Counted from the first letter of the stretch, positions 8,800 through 18,484 are shown. The stretch: DNA of 64,000 nt from Frondihabitans australicus (GCF_003634555.1 NZ_RBKS01000001.1:558001-622000), one strand, 5' to 3'. Numbers and translations are program-made. Notes: generated by a model not told the origin, from the letters alone.

Positions 8800-10109
8800 C
8801 AGAACGCCAGCAGGTTCTCGCGGAGGGTCTCGCCCTCGTACGACGAGCGGATGAGGCCGCGCTTGCGGAGGGCCGGGCACAGGCCGTCGGCGTACTCCGA
8901 GATCGTGCGGCGGGTCATCTCCGGGTAGAAGAGGAAGCCGTCGCCTCCCACGTAGTCCATGATCTCTCCCATCTTCTCGGCGACGGTGTCGGGGGAGCCG
9001 ATGAGGCCCAGGTCGCCGATCTGGCGGATGCCGGTGGCCACCTCCCGCAGCGTCTTGTCCTCGTTGCCGGTCACGTACTGGCGCATCGACGACTGCTCGC
9101 CGTTGCCGACGATGTCGGGCATCTTCGCGTCGAGGTCGAACTTCGAGAAGTCGACCTCTCCGCCCGAGATGTACGACATGTTCCAGAGCACCTCGGCGAT
9201 CGCCTCGGGCGTCGACGCGCGCTCGACACGGGCCCGCTCGCGCTCCTGGGCGTGCTCGTCGGTCTCGCCGAGCATCGGCGTGACCAGGAACATCACCTTG
9301 AGGTCGTCGGGGTTGCGGCCGTGGGCCGCGGCGCGAGCGCGCATGTCGTCACGGAACGCCTTCATCTGCTCGGGGTTGTGGCCCATCGCGAGCATGGTGT
9401 CGGCGTTGCGGGCGGCGATCTCGCGACCGGGCACCGAGTTGCCGGCCTGCGCGATCACCGGGCGACGCTGCGGGCCGGGGATCGTGTTGAGCGGGCCGCG
9501 GACCGAGAAGTGCTCGCCCACGTGGTCGATGGTGTGGACCTTGGTGTGGTCGGCGTAGACCACGTTCTCCTGGTCGTGGACCAGCGCGTCGTCCTCCCAC
9601 GAGTTCCAGAGCTTCGAGACGACGTCCAGCCACTCCTCGGCGCGGGCGTAGCGCTCGTCGTGCGGCGGCAGCTTGTCGTAGCCGAAGTTCTGGCCGACGC
9701 GGTGCGTCACGCTCGTCACGATGTTCATGCCGAACCGGCCCTCGGTGAGGTGGTCGATGGTGACGCCCTGGCGGGCGGCGAGGTACGGCGGGTACTGGGT
9801 CGTCGAGATCGTCGAGATGACGCCGATGTGCTTCGAGCCCTGCACCATGAGCGGCACGAGCGGCATCGGGTCGTTCTTCGGGGCCATCTGGCCCTTCGAC
9901 AGGGCGTGCTCGGCGGTGCCCTGGTAGGTGTCCTCGATCATGGCGGTGTCCTCGATGAAGACGAAGTCGAACCCTCCGCGCTCGAGGGACGAGGTGAGGT
10001 CGCGGTAGAGGTCGGGCTTCGTCCAGTCGGTCATGCTCGTGCCGGCGTACGTGCCGTGCCACGGCTGGATTCCGAATCCGTTGCCCAAGAACCATCCGAG
10101 GTGAAACAT
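8799..10109 (-). CDS. LLM-class flavin-dependent monooxygenase, first gene of the importer operon
   Basis: 436 residues starting MFHLGWFLGNGFG at 10109. Family segments are IEDTAMIEDTYQG, MAPKNDPMPLVPL, STISTTQYPPYLAARQG, LTEGRFGMNIVTSVTHR and KRGLIRSSYEGE. It shares these subtype features with the enzyme at 604. A TGA/ATG overlap joins it to the downstream ATPase gene, so enzyme and importer are translated from one message. This coupling is the best evidence that the monooxygenases act on the transported compound. Confidence 0.9.
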   Translation of the reverse strand: MFHLGWFLGNGFGIQPWHGTYAGTSMTDWTKPDLYRDLTSSLERGGFDFVFIEDTAMIEDTYQGTAEHALSKGQMAPKNDPMPLVPLMVQGSKHIGVISTISTTQYPPYLAARQGVTIDHLTEGRFGMNIVTSVTHRVGQNFGYDKLPPHDERYARAEEWLDVVSKLWNSWEDDALVHDQENVVYADHTKVHTIDHVGEHFSVRGPLNTIPGPQRRPVIAQAGNSVPGREIAARNADTMLAMGHNPEQMKAFRDDMRARAAAHGRNPDDLKVMFLVTPMLGETDEHAQERERARVERASTPEAIAEVLWNMSYISGGEVDFSKFDLDAKMPDIVGNGEQSSMRQYVTGNEDKTLREVATGIRQIGDLGLIGSPDTVAEKMGEIMDYVGGDGFLFYPEMTRRTISEYADGLCPALRKRGLIRSSYEGETLRENLLAF

Positions 10110-10278
10110 GCGGCGAGACCTTCCGAAAGACCGTTGAGGGGTGATGTCGAACGAGTCTGTCGGGGGCTCTGACGCCCACGTTTTCGATCCCTTTACTTTT
10201 CTATTGCGCGCCCAGGGGGCGTGGATTCCCGGGCCTCGGAGGGTTCTAACGCCGCGGAAGCGGTGTCTTGCGCGCGAT
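10110..10278. promoter_or_regulatory. Leader/promoter region of the importer operon
   Basis: 169 bases between the operon start and the 3' end of the GntR gene, both on the minus strand. It contains the 11-mer shared with the 458-603 region at 10219-10229. An AT-rich patch (CCCTTTACTTTTCTATTG, 10190-10207) may belong to a promoter. No terminator-like hairpin with a U-run was seen. Confidence 0.3.
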
Positions 10279-11070
10279 TCAGACGGCGGTCGTCGCGGTC
10301 CGGATCGGCGATGTCGACGGCGCCGGCGTGTGCACGTGAGTGATCGGGAACGACACGATGTCGGCCCGGTAGTGAGAGAACGTGTACTCCTGCACGTCGC
10401 CGTCGACGTCGTACAGCTTCTGCTCGCGCATGAGCACGGTCGAGCCGGGTGCGATGCGCAGGATCCGAGCCGTCGCCTCATCCGACGCCACCGCGTCGAC
10501 GATGGTCTCCACGAGCCCGAGCGCCTTGCCGAAGGCCCGCTCGAAGCCGACCGCGAGGCTCGGGCAGGTCGCCCACGAGACGGGCTGCTTGTGCTCCGGC
10601 CGGTAGTAGGCCGTGCGGAGGCCGACCGGCTCGGAGCCGTCGAGGGTGGTGTGCTCGAAGACGTGCTCGATCATCCCGACCATGTCGGTCGAGACGCCCA
10701 GCGCCATGCGGATCGACGGCATCGAGCGCACGAGGCGGTCGTCAAGGGTGCGCACCATGAACCCGGGAGGGGCGTCCTTCGGCAGGATGTCGTCGAGGGG
10801 GATCTGGTAGCAGGGGTGGCTGACCCGGGTGCCGAGGCGCCTCTGCCGGATCACCAGTCCCTCGTCGGCGAGTTGCACGAGGGCCTGCCGGATGTTGGCC
10901 CGCGAGAGGCCGAACATCTTGATGAGCTCGTCCTCGACCAGCTGGTCGTCGGAGACGAGCATGCCCGAGCGGATGAGAGAGCGGACCATCTCGTAGGCCC
11001 GTCTCGTGTGGTTCGCCGGCTGGTGGCGCGGGCTGGGGAACGTGGTGGGTGCTGCGGATGCTGTCGACAC
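10279..11070 (-). CDS. GntR-family transcriptional regulator (UTRA-type effector domain)
   Basis: 263 residues. The winged helix-turn-helix is at about 22-85, with AYEMVRSLIRSGMLVSDDQL then LSRANIRQALVQLADEGLV and RRLGTRVS. The remainder resembles a UTRA effector-binding domain, with VLMREQKLYDVDGDVQEYTF near the end. It lies directly upstream of the importer/monooxygenase operon on the same strand and is the most likely regulator of that operon, probably responding to the substrate or its product. Confidence 0.85.
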   Translation of the reverse strand: MSTASAAPTTFPSPRHQPANHTRRAYEMVRSLIRSGMLVSDDQLVEDELIKMFGLSRANIRQALVQLADEGLVIRQRRLGTRVSHPCYQIPLDDILPKDAPPGFMVRTLDDRLVRSMPSIRMALGVSTDMVGMIEHVFEHTTLDGSEPVGLRTAYYRPEHKQPVSWATCPSLAVGFERAFGKALGLVETIVDAVASDEATARILRIAPGSTVLMREQKLYDVDGDVQEYTFSHYRADIVSFPITHVHTPAPSTSPIRTATTAV

Positions 11071-11200
11071 GCGGGGCTCCAGTGAGTTGGCGGTGCACGG
11101 ATTCAGTTCTCTCGGTTACCGGTGTAATCGACGAGTGTTTCCTCCGCGGGCCATGTCGCGTTACGGCGCGATTAAGCGACCCGTGCGCAAACCGTCTTGC

Positions 11201-11234
11201 TTTATCGATTGAGCTGGGCTAATTTAATCGATCA
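11201..11234. promoter_or_regulatory. Putative LacI-type operators upstream of the sugar locus
   Basis: Two AT-rich ATCGAT-centred boxes, TTTATCGATTGAG (11201-11213) and TTTAATCGATCAA (11222-11234), lie 21 bases apart in the 243-base gap between the divergent GntR and LacI starts. The central CG with flanking dyad symmetry is typical of LacI-family operators. GTTTAAAC follows at 11242-11249. Confidence 0.45.
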
Positions 11235-11313
11235 AGCACGTGTTTAAACGTGTAAGCATCGGGTCGGCCCCTGATCCGCCGACCCGGTGCCCACACCCTC
11301 GAGGAGGCGGGCC

Positions 11314-12363
11314 ATGGTCAAGAGCGTCACGCTCAAAGACGTCGCGAAGCGAGTCGGCGTCACCGCGGCCGCCGCGTCCATGGCGCTCTCCGGCAGCGAC
11401 CGCATCAGCGACACGACCCGCGAGGCCGTGAAAGAGGCGGCGCGCGAGCTGGGCTACGTCCCGAGCTCGGCCGGCCGGGCCCTGCGCAACCAGCGCGCCG
11501 GAGCCGTCGCCCTCATCGTGCCGAACTCGTCGCAACACGTGTTCGGCCACATGTACTTCATGCACGTGCTCACCGGTGTCTCCGAGTCGGCGAACGCGCA
11601 CGACACTCAGGTGCTCGTCTCGACCAACGCCGACGAGGCGCAGGGTGTCGCCGCGTACGAGCGCGTCATGCGCTCCCGCTCGGCCGACGGGGCCATCGTC
11701 ACCAGCGCCGCGATCGACGACGACAACATCCAGCGCCTCGTCGCCTCCGGCCTTCCCGTCGTCCTCATCGGCAACTTCCCGTACCTCGACGACGCGGTGA
11801 GCGTGGGCATCGACGACGTCACCGCGACCCGTCGCATCACCGAGCACCTTGTCGAGGTCCACGGGCGCCGCAACCTCCTCCATGTGACCGGCACCCTCGA
11901 CCACCAGACCGGCGTCGACCGCCGGCAGGGCTTCCTCGACGCCGTCCAGGCCGCAGGAGCCAGGGGCGACATCATCGAGGGCGACCTCAGCGAGCAGTCG
12001 GGCGCGCTCGCCGTCGAGCTGGCGCTGTCGTCGGCCGAGGCCGGTACCCCGGGTGTCTTCCCGTACGACGGCGTCGTGTTCGCCAACGACGACATGGCCC
12101 TCGGCGGCATGAGGATCCTGCGCTCGAAGGGGGTCGCCGTGCCGACCGATGTGAGCGTCGTCGGATTCGACGACTTCGGTCTCGCCCGCGTCACGACCCC
12201 CGGCATCACGACCATGCGGATCCCGGCCGAGGAGATGGCCCGCATCGCCACCGAGCGCCTCTTCGGCCTGATCGACGGCACCGCCGACCTGGCCGCGCCA
12301 TCGCACCTCGAGCTTCCCGTCGAATTCATCGCCCGCGCATCGTGCGGGTGCGCCGACGGCTGA
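11314..12363 (+). CDS. LacI-family transcriptional regulator of the sugar importer operon
   Basis: 349 residues from the ATG at 11314, preceded by GAGGAGG; the 9-codon longer frame is rejected. The helix-turn-helix reads VTLKDVAKRVGVTAAAASMALSG with the hinge ALRNQRAGAVALIVPN, followed by a periplasmic-binding-like effector domain ending VEFIARASCGC. It precedes the binding protein, permeases and glycosidase on the same strand and probably represses them until an oligosaccharide or its product binds. Confidence 0.92.
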   Translation: MVKSVTLKDVAKRVGVTAAAASMALSGSDRISDTTREAVKEAARELGYVPSSAGRALRNQRAGAVALIVPNSSQHVFGHMYFMHVLTGVSESANAHDTQVLVSTNADEAQGVAAYERVMRSRSADGAIVTSAAIDDDNIQRLVASGLPVVLIGNFPYLDDAVSVGIDDVTATRRITEHLVEVHGRRNLLHVTGTLDHQTGVDRRQGFLDAVQAAGARGDIIEGDLSEQSGALAVELALSSAEAGTPGVFPYDGVVFANDDMALGGMRILRSKGVAVPTDVSVVGFDDFGLARVTTPGITTMRIPAEEMARIATERLFGLIDGTADLAAPSHLELPVEFIARASCGCADG

Positions 12364-12444
12364 AGGCGGTTCCGCGACCGCACTCGCATCACCCGAATTC
12401 CCCCGCATCACATCACCGCAGAAAACGTGAAGGAGCGTTTCGCA

Positions 12445-13707
12445 ATGAAGAAATCCCGCACGGCCGCCCTGGCCGTCGTCGGTGCGATGTCCGTCGCACT
12501 GGCTCTCTCCGGTTGCTCGTCGTCGTCAGGGTCGACGTCGTCGGGCCCCGTCACCCTTCAGCTCTGGACCGGCTTCACCGGCGGCGACCGCCCCGGCTAC
12601 GCCCAGATCGTGAAGGACTTCAACGCCTCGCACAAGGATGTCCAGGTGAAGCTCACCGTCGAGTCGTGGGACACCATCACCCAGAAGCTGCCCTCGGCGT
12701 GGCTGACCGGCTCGGGCCCCGACATCGCCGCCCCGTCGAGCGACCCCAATGCGATCGCCGACTACGTGAAGACGAACTCGCTGCTGCCCATCACGAACAC
12801 AGGGTCGGGCGACTCGAAGATCAACACCTCCGACCTCATCAAGTCGACGATCGACGAGTATACGTACAACGGCAAGCTCTACGCGGTGCCGGCGAACTAC
12901 ACGACGCTGAGCCTCTACTACAACAAGAAGCTCTTCGCGGCCGCCGGCATCACGAACCCGCCGACGACCGTGGCCGAGATGGCGACCGACGCGCAGAAGC
13001 TGACGAAGGGCGGCGTCTACGGCATCTCGCTCGCCGACAACGCGACGATCCAGATGTGGCCCGTGCTGCAGTGGCTCGAGGGCGGCGACATCGTCAACTC
13101 GAACAACTGCTCGGTAGTGCAGACCGCGGCCGGCCAGAAGAGCCTCGAGACGTGGGCCAACCTCGTCGCGAAGGACAAGGTGAGCCCGGTCGGCCAGACT
13201 GGCGCCCAGGCCGACTCGCTCTTCTCGGCGGGCAAGGCCGCGATGGAGATCAACGGCCCCTGGGCCGCGCCCGGCTACAAGTCGGCCGGCATCGACCTCG
13301 GCATCGCGACGATCCCCACCGGCGTCGACGGCAAGTCGGTCACGCTCGGTTCGACGGCTCCGCTCGCGATCAGCGCGAAGACGAAGTACCCGAAGCAGGC
13401 GCAGGAGTTCCTCGCGTACTACACGTCGAAGGCGGTCCAGAAGAAGTTCTCGCTGACGACCGGGTTCCCGTCGGTGCGCACCGACCTCAACGACGACCCG
13501 CAGATCAAGGCCGACCCCACGATCTCGACCTTCTCCTCGCAGGAGGCGGACGCCCGGCTGTACCTGCCCAAGGTGCCGAACGCGACCAAGGTCGACACCG
13601 ACGGCGAGACCACCCTCATCGGTCAGATCACCCGCGGCACGTCGATCGCCACGGCCACCAAGGCGGCGCAGTCGACCATCAACGGTCTGACGGGCTGCTC
13701 GCAGTGA
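12445..13707 (+). CDS. Extracellular sugar-binding lipoprotein of an ABC importer (SBP_bac_1)
   Basis: 420 residues starting MKKSRTAALA at 12445, with AGGAG 9 bases upstream; an in-frame GTG at 12427 is less likely. The lipobox is LSGC with Cys24 and a Ser-rich linker follows. The mature part starts VTLQLWTGFTGGD and has WLTGSGPDIAAPSSD and LFSAGKAAMEINGPWAAPG, as in carbohydrate-binding MalE-like proteins. Its stop overlaps the permease start. Confidence 0.92.
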   Translation: MKKSRTAALAVVGAMSVALALSGCSSSSGSTSSGPVTLQLWTGFTGGDRPGYAQIVKDFNASHKDVQVKLTVESWDTITQKLPSAWLTGSGPDIAAPSSDPNAIADYVKTNSLLPITNTGSGDSKINTSDLIKSTIDEYTYNGKLYAVPANYTTLSLYYNKKLFAAAGITNPPTTVAEMATDAQKLTKGGVYGISLADNATIQMWPVLQWLEGGDIVNSNNCSVVQTAAGQKSLETWANLVAKDKVSPVGQTGAQADSLFSAGKAAMEINGPWAAPGYKSAGIDLGIATIPTGVDGKSVTLGSTAPLAISAKTKYPKQAQEFLAYYTSKAVQKKFSLTTGFPSVRTDLNDDPQIKADPTISTFSSQEADARLYLPKVPNATKVDTDGETTLIGQITRGTSIATATKAAQSTINGLTGCSQ

Positions 13708-14663
13708 CCAGTGAGATCACCGGCACGGCCCCGTCGCGCGTCACGCGCGGCGGGGCGGTGCCCCCCGCTTCCGCCGAGAGCCCCGCCCGTCGTCGGCGCA
13801 GGCGCCCCCGCATCGCGCCGTGGCTGTTCATGGCCCCGTCGGCGATCATCCTCGGCGTCTTCGTGCTCTTCCCGATCGTCCGCTCGCTGTACTACAGCTT
13901 CTTCGACTGGACCGTCGGCGCGTCCACCCAGCCGTTCGTGGGCTTCGGCAACTACATCAAGCTCTTCCACGACTCGCAGTTCTGGAACGCGCTCCGGGTC
14001 ACGCTCGAGTACACCGTGGTGTCCGTGGTCCTGCTGCTGGTCCTCGGCTTCATCACCGCTCTGCTGCTGCAGGGCGAGTCTCTCGCCAACCGGATCGTCC
14101 GCTCGGTCTTCTTCTTCCCGACGATCGTCTCCCTCGTCACCATCGGCATGGTCTGGAAGTTCCTTCTCGACCCGTCGATCGGTCTCGTCGACGGTCTCGC
14201 CGCGACCCTCGGGCTGCCGAGCGTCGCCTGGCTCACCTCCGTGCACCTGGCCCTGCCGACCGTCATCTTCGTCGGCGTGTGGAAGAGCACCGGGTTCGCC
14301 ATGATCCTCTTCATCGCCGGGCTCAAGGGCGTCCCGCAGGAACGCTACGAGGCGTCGAACCTCGACGGCGCCGGCCGCTGGCAGACCATCTGGTCGATCA
14401 CGCTGCCGTCGATCCGCCCCACGCTCCTGTTCACCAGTCTGATCCTGACGATCCAGTCGTTCCAGGTCTTCGACCTCGTCTACGTCATGACCGGCGGCGG
14501 GCCCCTCTACGCCACCGACTCGCTGGTGAACCTGCTCTACCGCGACGGCTTCGTGAACTTCCAGACCGGGTACGCGTCCGCGATCTCGTGGGTGCTGTTC
14601 GCGATCATCATGATCATCTCGCTCCTCCAACTCAGATTGTTCCGGTACAACGATGTCGACTGA
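13704..14663 (+). CDS. ABC sugar transporter permease, MalF/UgpA type
   Basis: 319 residues with a GTG start at 13704 that overlaps the stop of the binding protein (GTGA). After a basic N-terminal tail it has PWLFMAPSAIILGVFVLFPI and further membrane segments. The coupling loop reads VPQERYEASNLDGAGRWQTI followed by TLPSIRP, the EAA motif of the family. One half of the channel; the other is the next gene. Confidence 0.93.
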   Translation: MTSEITGTAPSRVTRGGAVPPASAESPARRRRRRPRIAPWLFMAPSAIILGVFVLFPIVRSLYYSFFDWTVGASTQPFVGFGNYIKLFHDSQFWNALRVTLEYTVVSVVLLLVLGFITALLLQGESLANRIVRSVFFFPTIVSLVTIGMVWKFLLDPSIGLVDGLAATLGLPSVAWLTSVHLALPTVIFVGVWKSTGFAMILFIAGLKGVPQERYEASNLDGAGRWQTIWSITLPSIRPTLLFTSLILTIQSFQVFDLVYVMTGGGPLYATDSLVNLLYRDGFVNFQTGYASAISWVLFAIIMIISLLQLRLFRYNDVD

Positions 14664-15543
14664 CGTGACCCGCGCCCCCGCCGCGGTGCAGCCGAAGGCG
14701 CCCGCAGGGCGCCGCACCCCCAGCGGCGGCGACAGCGCCCGCTCCACCGCCAAGTGGATCTACCTCGGCATCGGCCTCGTGCTGGCCCTCGTGCCGTTCA
14801 TCTGGATGGTCTCCGGCTCGTTCCGCTCCGAGGCCGACCTGTTCAAGAACCCGGCGAGTCTCTTCCCGACGAGCATCACGCTCCACGGCTACATCGGCGT
14901 CTGGCAGCAGCTGCCGTTCCTCCGGCTCCTGGTCAACTCGTTCGTCTTCGCCGGCGTGACGACCGCGCTCACGATCCTGTTCGACTCGATGTGCGCCTAC
15001 GCCCTCGCGCGCCTGCGGTTCAAGGGCCGCAACATCGCCTTCATCCTGGTGCTCGCGTCGCTGATGGTGCCGTTCCAGGTGACGCTGATCCCCGTCTTCA
15101 TCGAGCTGTTCCACTTCGGCTGGCTGAACACGTACCAGGGCCTCATCATCCCGCGCGCGACGAGCGCCTTCGGCATCTTCCTCTTCAGGCAGTTCTTCAT
15201 CGACATTCCGCCGGAGCTCGACGAGGCCGCCCGCCTCGATGGCGCCTCGCACTGGCGCATCTACTGGCAGGTGATCCTGCCGCTCGCGAAGCCGGCGATC
15301 GCCACAGTTGCGGTGCTCAACGGCATGAACCTCTGGAACGACCTGCTCTGGCCGCTCGTCGTGTCGACGTCGAACACCATGCAGACGCTGCCGGCCGGGC
15401 TCACCCTCTTCGGCGGGAACCACGTGACCGACCACGCGATCCTGCTGGCCGGCGCCGTGATCTCGCTCGTGCCGATCGCCGTCGCGTTCTTCTTCGCCCA
15501 GAAGTACTTCGTCGCCGGCGTCGCGCAGACGGGCCTCAAGTGA
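14653..15543 (+). CDS. ABC sugar transporter permease, MalG/UgpE type
   Basis: 296 residues overlapping the previous permease gene by 11 bases. It has six hydrophobic segments and the EAA loop IPPELDEAARLDGASHWRIY followed by ILPLAKPA, with the typical C-terminal QKYFVAGVAQTGLK. No ATPase gene accompanies this importer, so it probably uses a shared MsmK-like ATPase encoded elsewhere. Confidence 0.93.
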   Translation: MSTDVTRAPAAVQPKAPAGRRTPSGGDSARSTAKWIYLGIGLVLALVPFIWMVSGSFRSEADLFKNPASLFPTSITLHGYIGVWQQLPFLRLLVNSFVFAGVTTALTILFDSMCAYALARLRFKGRNIAFILVLASLMVPFQVTLIPVFIELFHFGWLNTYQGLIIPRATSAFGIFLFRQFFIDIPPELDEAARLDGASHWRIYWQVILPLAKPAIATVAVLNGMNLWNDLLWPLVVSTSNTMQTLPAGLTLFGGNHVTDHAILLAGAVISLVPIAVAFFFAQKYFVAGVAQTGLK

Positions 15544-16937
15544 GCGCCACACCCGTCGGGGGCGGGAGGCGTTCGGACATCGCCGGGAGCGAGGCGTTCC
15601 GTGCGGGCGCACTCACCTGGATCCTGGGCATCGAGGACACCTGCGTGTACCCGCCGTCGCGGTTCGACATGAGCCCGCTCGACGAGCACGCGCTCACCGG
15701 CCACGACGAGCACTGGCGCGACGACCTCGACCTGGCGCGCTCGCTGGGGGCGACGGCGCTGCGCTACGGCGTCGACTGGCCCCTCGTGCACACGGCGCCG
15801 GGGGAGTTCGACTGGTCGCGGCTCGACGAGCGTCTCGCCTACGCGCACGAGATCGGGCTCACCGTGATCGCCGACCTGGTCCACTACGGCACGCCGACCT
15901 GGCTGGACGGGTCGTTCGCCGACCCCGGCTACGCCGACGCGATCGCCTCGTTCGCCGGGGCCTTCGCGGCCCGCTACCGCGGCGTCGTCGACCACCTGAC
16001 GCCGTGCAACGAGCCGATCACCACGGCGTCCTTCGCGGGGCTCCGAGGCGTCTGGCCGCCGGCGCTCACCGGCTGGGCAGGCTGGGTCTCGGTCGTGCTC
16101 GGCATCGCCGACGGCGTCGTCGCCACCGTCGACGCCGTGCGGCGCGCGAACCCCGAGGTCGTCGTCGTGCAGGTCGAGGCGTCGTCGATCTTCCGGGCCG
16201 GCCACGCCGACCTCGACGACCACGCCCGCCTCCTCACCGAGCTCGGCACCCTCCCGACCGACCTCGTGCTCGGCCTCGTCGACGCGACGCACCCGTCGTG
16301 GGCGTGGCTGCTGTCGCAGGGAGCCGACCCGAGTCGGCTCGCAGCGCTCCAGGCCAGGGCGCAGGAGCTCGCCGCACTCGCCCCCGTCATCGACGTCCTC
16401 GGCGTCAACTACTACCCCGACCTCTCGCCCCGCACCCTCGTGCAGGACGGACCCCGCGTCGCCCAGATCGCCACCAACGACTGGGCTGACGGCCTCCGCG
16501 AGAGCCTCACGGCGTTCGGCGCAAAGTACGGGCTGCCGATGATCGTCACCGAGACGAGCATCGAGGGCGACGACGACCTGCGTGCGGCGTGGGTGCGCGA
16601 CTCGGCCCGCGAGGTCGCGGAACTGGCCGCCGAAGGGCTCGACATCCGCGGCTACACCTGGTGGCCGCTGTTCGACTTCGTCGACTGGTCGTACGCGTCG
16701 GGCGGGCGCAACGTCGAGGAGTTCGAGATCCCCGCGTCGGTCGTCGCCGCGCGGCAGGCCGTCGGCCCCGACGGCACGGTTCCGAAGGAGCCGTACCTTC
16801 GCCGCATGGGCATCGTCCGCCTGGAGGAGGGCCCGGACGGCGACCTCCGGCGGGTGCCGACGGCCGCGGCGGCCGAGTTCGCGCGTGCCGCCGGTGCCTC
16901 GGCGCCGATGGCCCCGCGGAGTAGCGTGGCGGGATGA
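15540..16937 (+). CDS. GH1-like glycoside hydrolase (beta-glycosidase)
   Basis: 465 residues from a GTG at 15540 overlapping the permease stop. TPCNEP (154-159) matches the GH1 T-x-NEP acid/base motif with Glu158, and PMIVTETS (333-340) gives Glu338 as likely nucleophile in place of the usual ITENG. GVNYYPDLSP and GYTWWPLFDFVDW also fit family 1. There is no signal peptide, so it would act on imported oligosaccharides in the cytoplasm. The nucleophile motif is divergent, so substrate is uncertain. Confidence 0.8.
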   Translation: MSATPVGGGRRSDIAGSEAFRAGALTWILGIEDTCVYPPSRFDMSPLDEHALTGHDEHWRDDLDLARSLGATALRYGVDWPLVHTAPGEFDWSRLDERLAYAHEIGLTVIADLVHYGTPTWLDGSFADPGYADAIASFAGAFAARYRGVVDHLTPCNEPITTASFAGLRGVWPPALTGWAGWVSVVLGIADGVVATVDAVRRANPEVVVVQVEASSIFRAGHADLDDHARLLTELGTLPTDLVLGLVDATHPSWAWLLSQGADPSRLAALQARAQELAALAPVIDVLGVNYYPDLSPRTLVQDGPRVAQIATNDWADGLRESLTAFGAKYGLPMIVTETSIEGDDDLRAAWVRDSAREVAELAAEGLDIRGYTWWPLFDFVDWSYASGGRNVEEFEIPASVVAARQAVGPDGTVPKEPYLRRMGIVRLEEGPDGDLRRVPTAAAAEFARAAGASAPMAPRSSVAG

Positions 16938-18484
16938 GCACTCGGGCCACGACCGTCGTCGAGACCTCGTCGGGATCGGTGAAGGGCGTGGCTCGCGACG
17001 CCGGGGTGACGGCGTTCCTCGGCGTGCCGTACGCAGCGCCGCCGGTCGGCACTCTGCGGTTCGAGCCACCGGCCCCGCCCGCCCCGTGGAGCGACGTGCG
17101 CGACTGCACCGAGCACGGGGCGACGGCGCCGCAGCCCGCGGGCGAGGGGGAGGTCGCCGAGCTCCTGCCCAATCGGATCTCGCCGGGCGACGACCACCTG
17201 CTCGTGAACGTGTGGACGCCCGACGTCGACGGCAGCGCGCCGGTCATGGTCTTCGTGCACGGCGGATCGTTCGTGACGGGCTCAGGATCGGTGCCCCTCT
17301 ACGACGGGGGCTCGTTCGCCCGCGACGGCGTCGTGCTCGTCACGATCAACTACCGTCTCGGCGCCGAGGGCTTCCTGTGGACCGGTACCGGCACGCCCAA
17401 CCTCGGCCTGCTCGACCAGGTCGCCGCGCTCGAGTGGGTGCGCGACGAGATCGCGGCGTTCGGCGGCGACCCGGTGCGCGTCACCGTCTTCGGCGAATCG
17501 GCCGGCGCCATGAGCGTCGGAGCCCTCATGGCCATGCCTCGGGCCGCGGGACTGTTCTCGCGGGCGATCCTCGAGTCGGGCGCCGGCGTCAGCGCGATCG
17601 CCCCGGCATCGGCGCAGCGCGTCGCCGGGCGGTTGGCCTCGATTCTGGGAGTCGATGCGACCCTCGAGGGCTTCCGGACGGTGCCGCCCGCCGCCCTCGT
17701 GGCCGCGTCGTCTCAGCTGGCCGCCGAGGTGGCGCGCCGCCCCACCCGGAAGTACGGGCGCGACGTCGGCCGCAACCTCATGATCTTCGAGCCCGTGGTC
17801 GACGGCGACGTGCTGCCCGGCCTGCCGGAAGACGTCATCGCCGCAGGAGCCTCGCGCGACGTCTCGCTCATGGTCGGCACGAACGCCGACGAGGCGCGGC
17901 TGTTCTTCGTGCCGACCGGCGCCGACCGCCGGCTCTCCGGGCTCGCCGGCCGCCTGTTCGCCTGGACCTTCGGCGCCCGCGGCCCCGGCGTCGTCCGTCG
18001 GTACGCGCGGAATCGGCCCGGCGTCGCTCCGGGGCTGGTCGCGGCGGCGATCCTGACCGACGGGTACTACCGGGTGCCTGCTCTTCGTCTCGCGCTGGCG
18101 CACGGTCTCGCTCACGTGTACGAGTTCGCCTGGCAGGCCCCCGCCTACGACGGTCGGCTCGGCGCGTGCCACGCCCTCGAGCTGCCGTTCGTGTTCGACA
18201 CGCTGGCCGAGCCGGGTGCCGCCGAGCTCGTGGGCGACGATGCACCGCAGGAGCTGGCGACTGCCGTCCACGACGCGTGGGTGGCCTTCGCGACCACCGG
18301 CGACCCGGGGTGGCCGCGGTACACGGCGTCGGAGCGCGCGAGCAGGCGGTTCGCGGGGCCCGGTGACGGTGCCGCCGGAGCCGACGGCGTCACGGTGGAC
18401 GACCGGGCCGACGAGCGTCGTCTATGGCGCCGACCGCGCGGCCTGCCCGGAGAGTCGGCCGCGCGCCGGGGAGTCCGCGCATGA
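16934..18484 (+). CDS. Type-B carboxylesterase
   Basis: 516 residues, ATGA overlap with the glycosidase. It has the family start GSVKGV...FLGVPYAAPPVGTLRF, the oxyanion-hole region VFVHGGSFVTGSG (107-119), and FGESAGAMS (186-194) with Ser189 as nucleophile. No signal peptide is visible. Placed in a glycosidase operon, it could remove acyl groups (for example acetyl or feruloyl) from imported sugars; that is inference. The last 40 residues are Arg-rich and poorly typical. Confidence 0.88.
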   Translation: MSTRATTVVETSSGSVKGVARDAGVTAFLGVPYAAPPVGTLRFEPPAPPAPWSDVRDCTEHGATAPQPAGEGEVAELLPNRISPGDDHLLVNVWTPDVDGSAPVMVFVHGGSFVTGSGSVPLYDGGSFARDGVVLVTINYRLGAEGFLWTGTGTPNLGLLDQVAALEWVRDEIAAFGGDPVRVTVFGESAGAMSVGALMAMPRAAGLFSRAILESGAGVSAIAPASAQRVAGRLASILGVDATLEGFRTVPPAALVAASSQLAAEVARRPTRKYGRDVGRNLMIFEPVVDGDVLPGLPEDVIAAGASRDVSLMVGTNADEARLFFVPTGADRRLSGLAGRLFAWTFGARGPGVVRRYARNRPGVAPGLVAAAILTDGYYRVPALRLALAHGLAHVYEFAWQAPAYDGRLGACHALELPFVFDTLAEPGAAELVGDDAPQELATAVHDAWVAFATTGDPGWPRYTASERASRRFAGPGDGAAGADGVTVDDRADERRLWRRPRGLPGESAARRGVRA

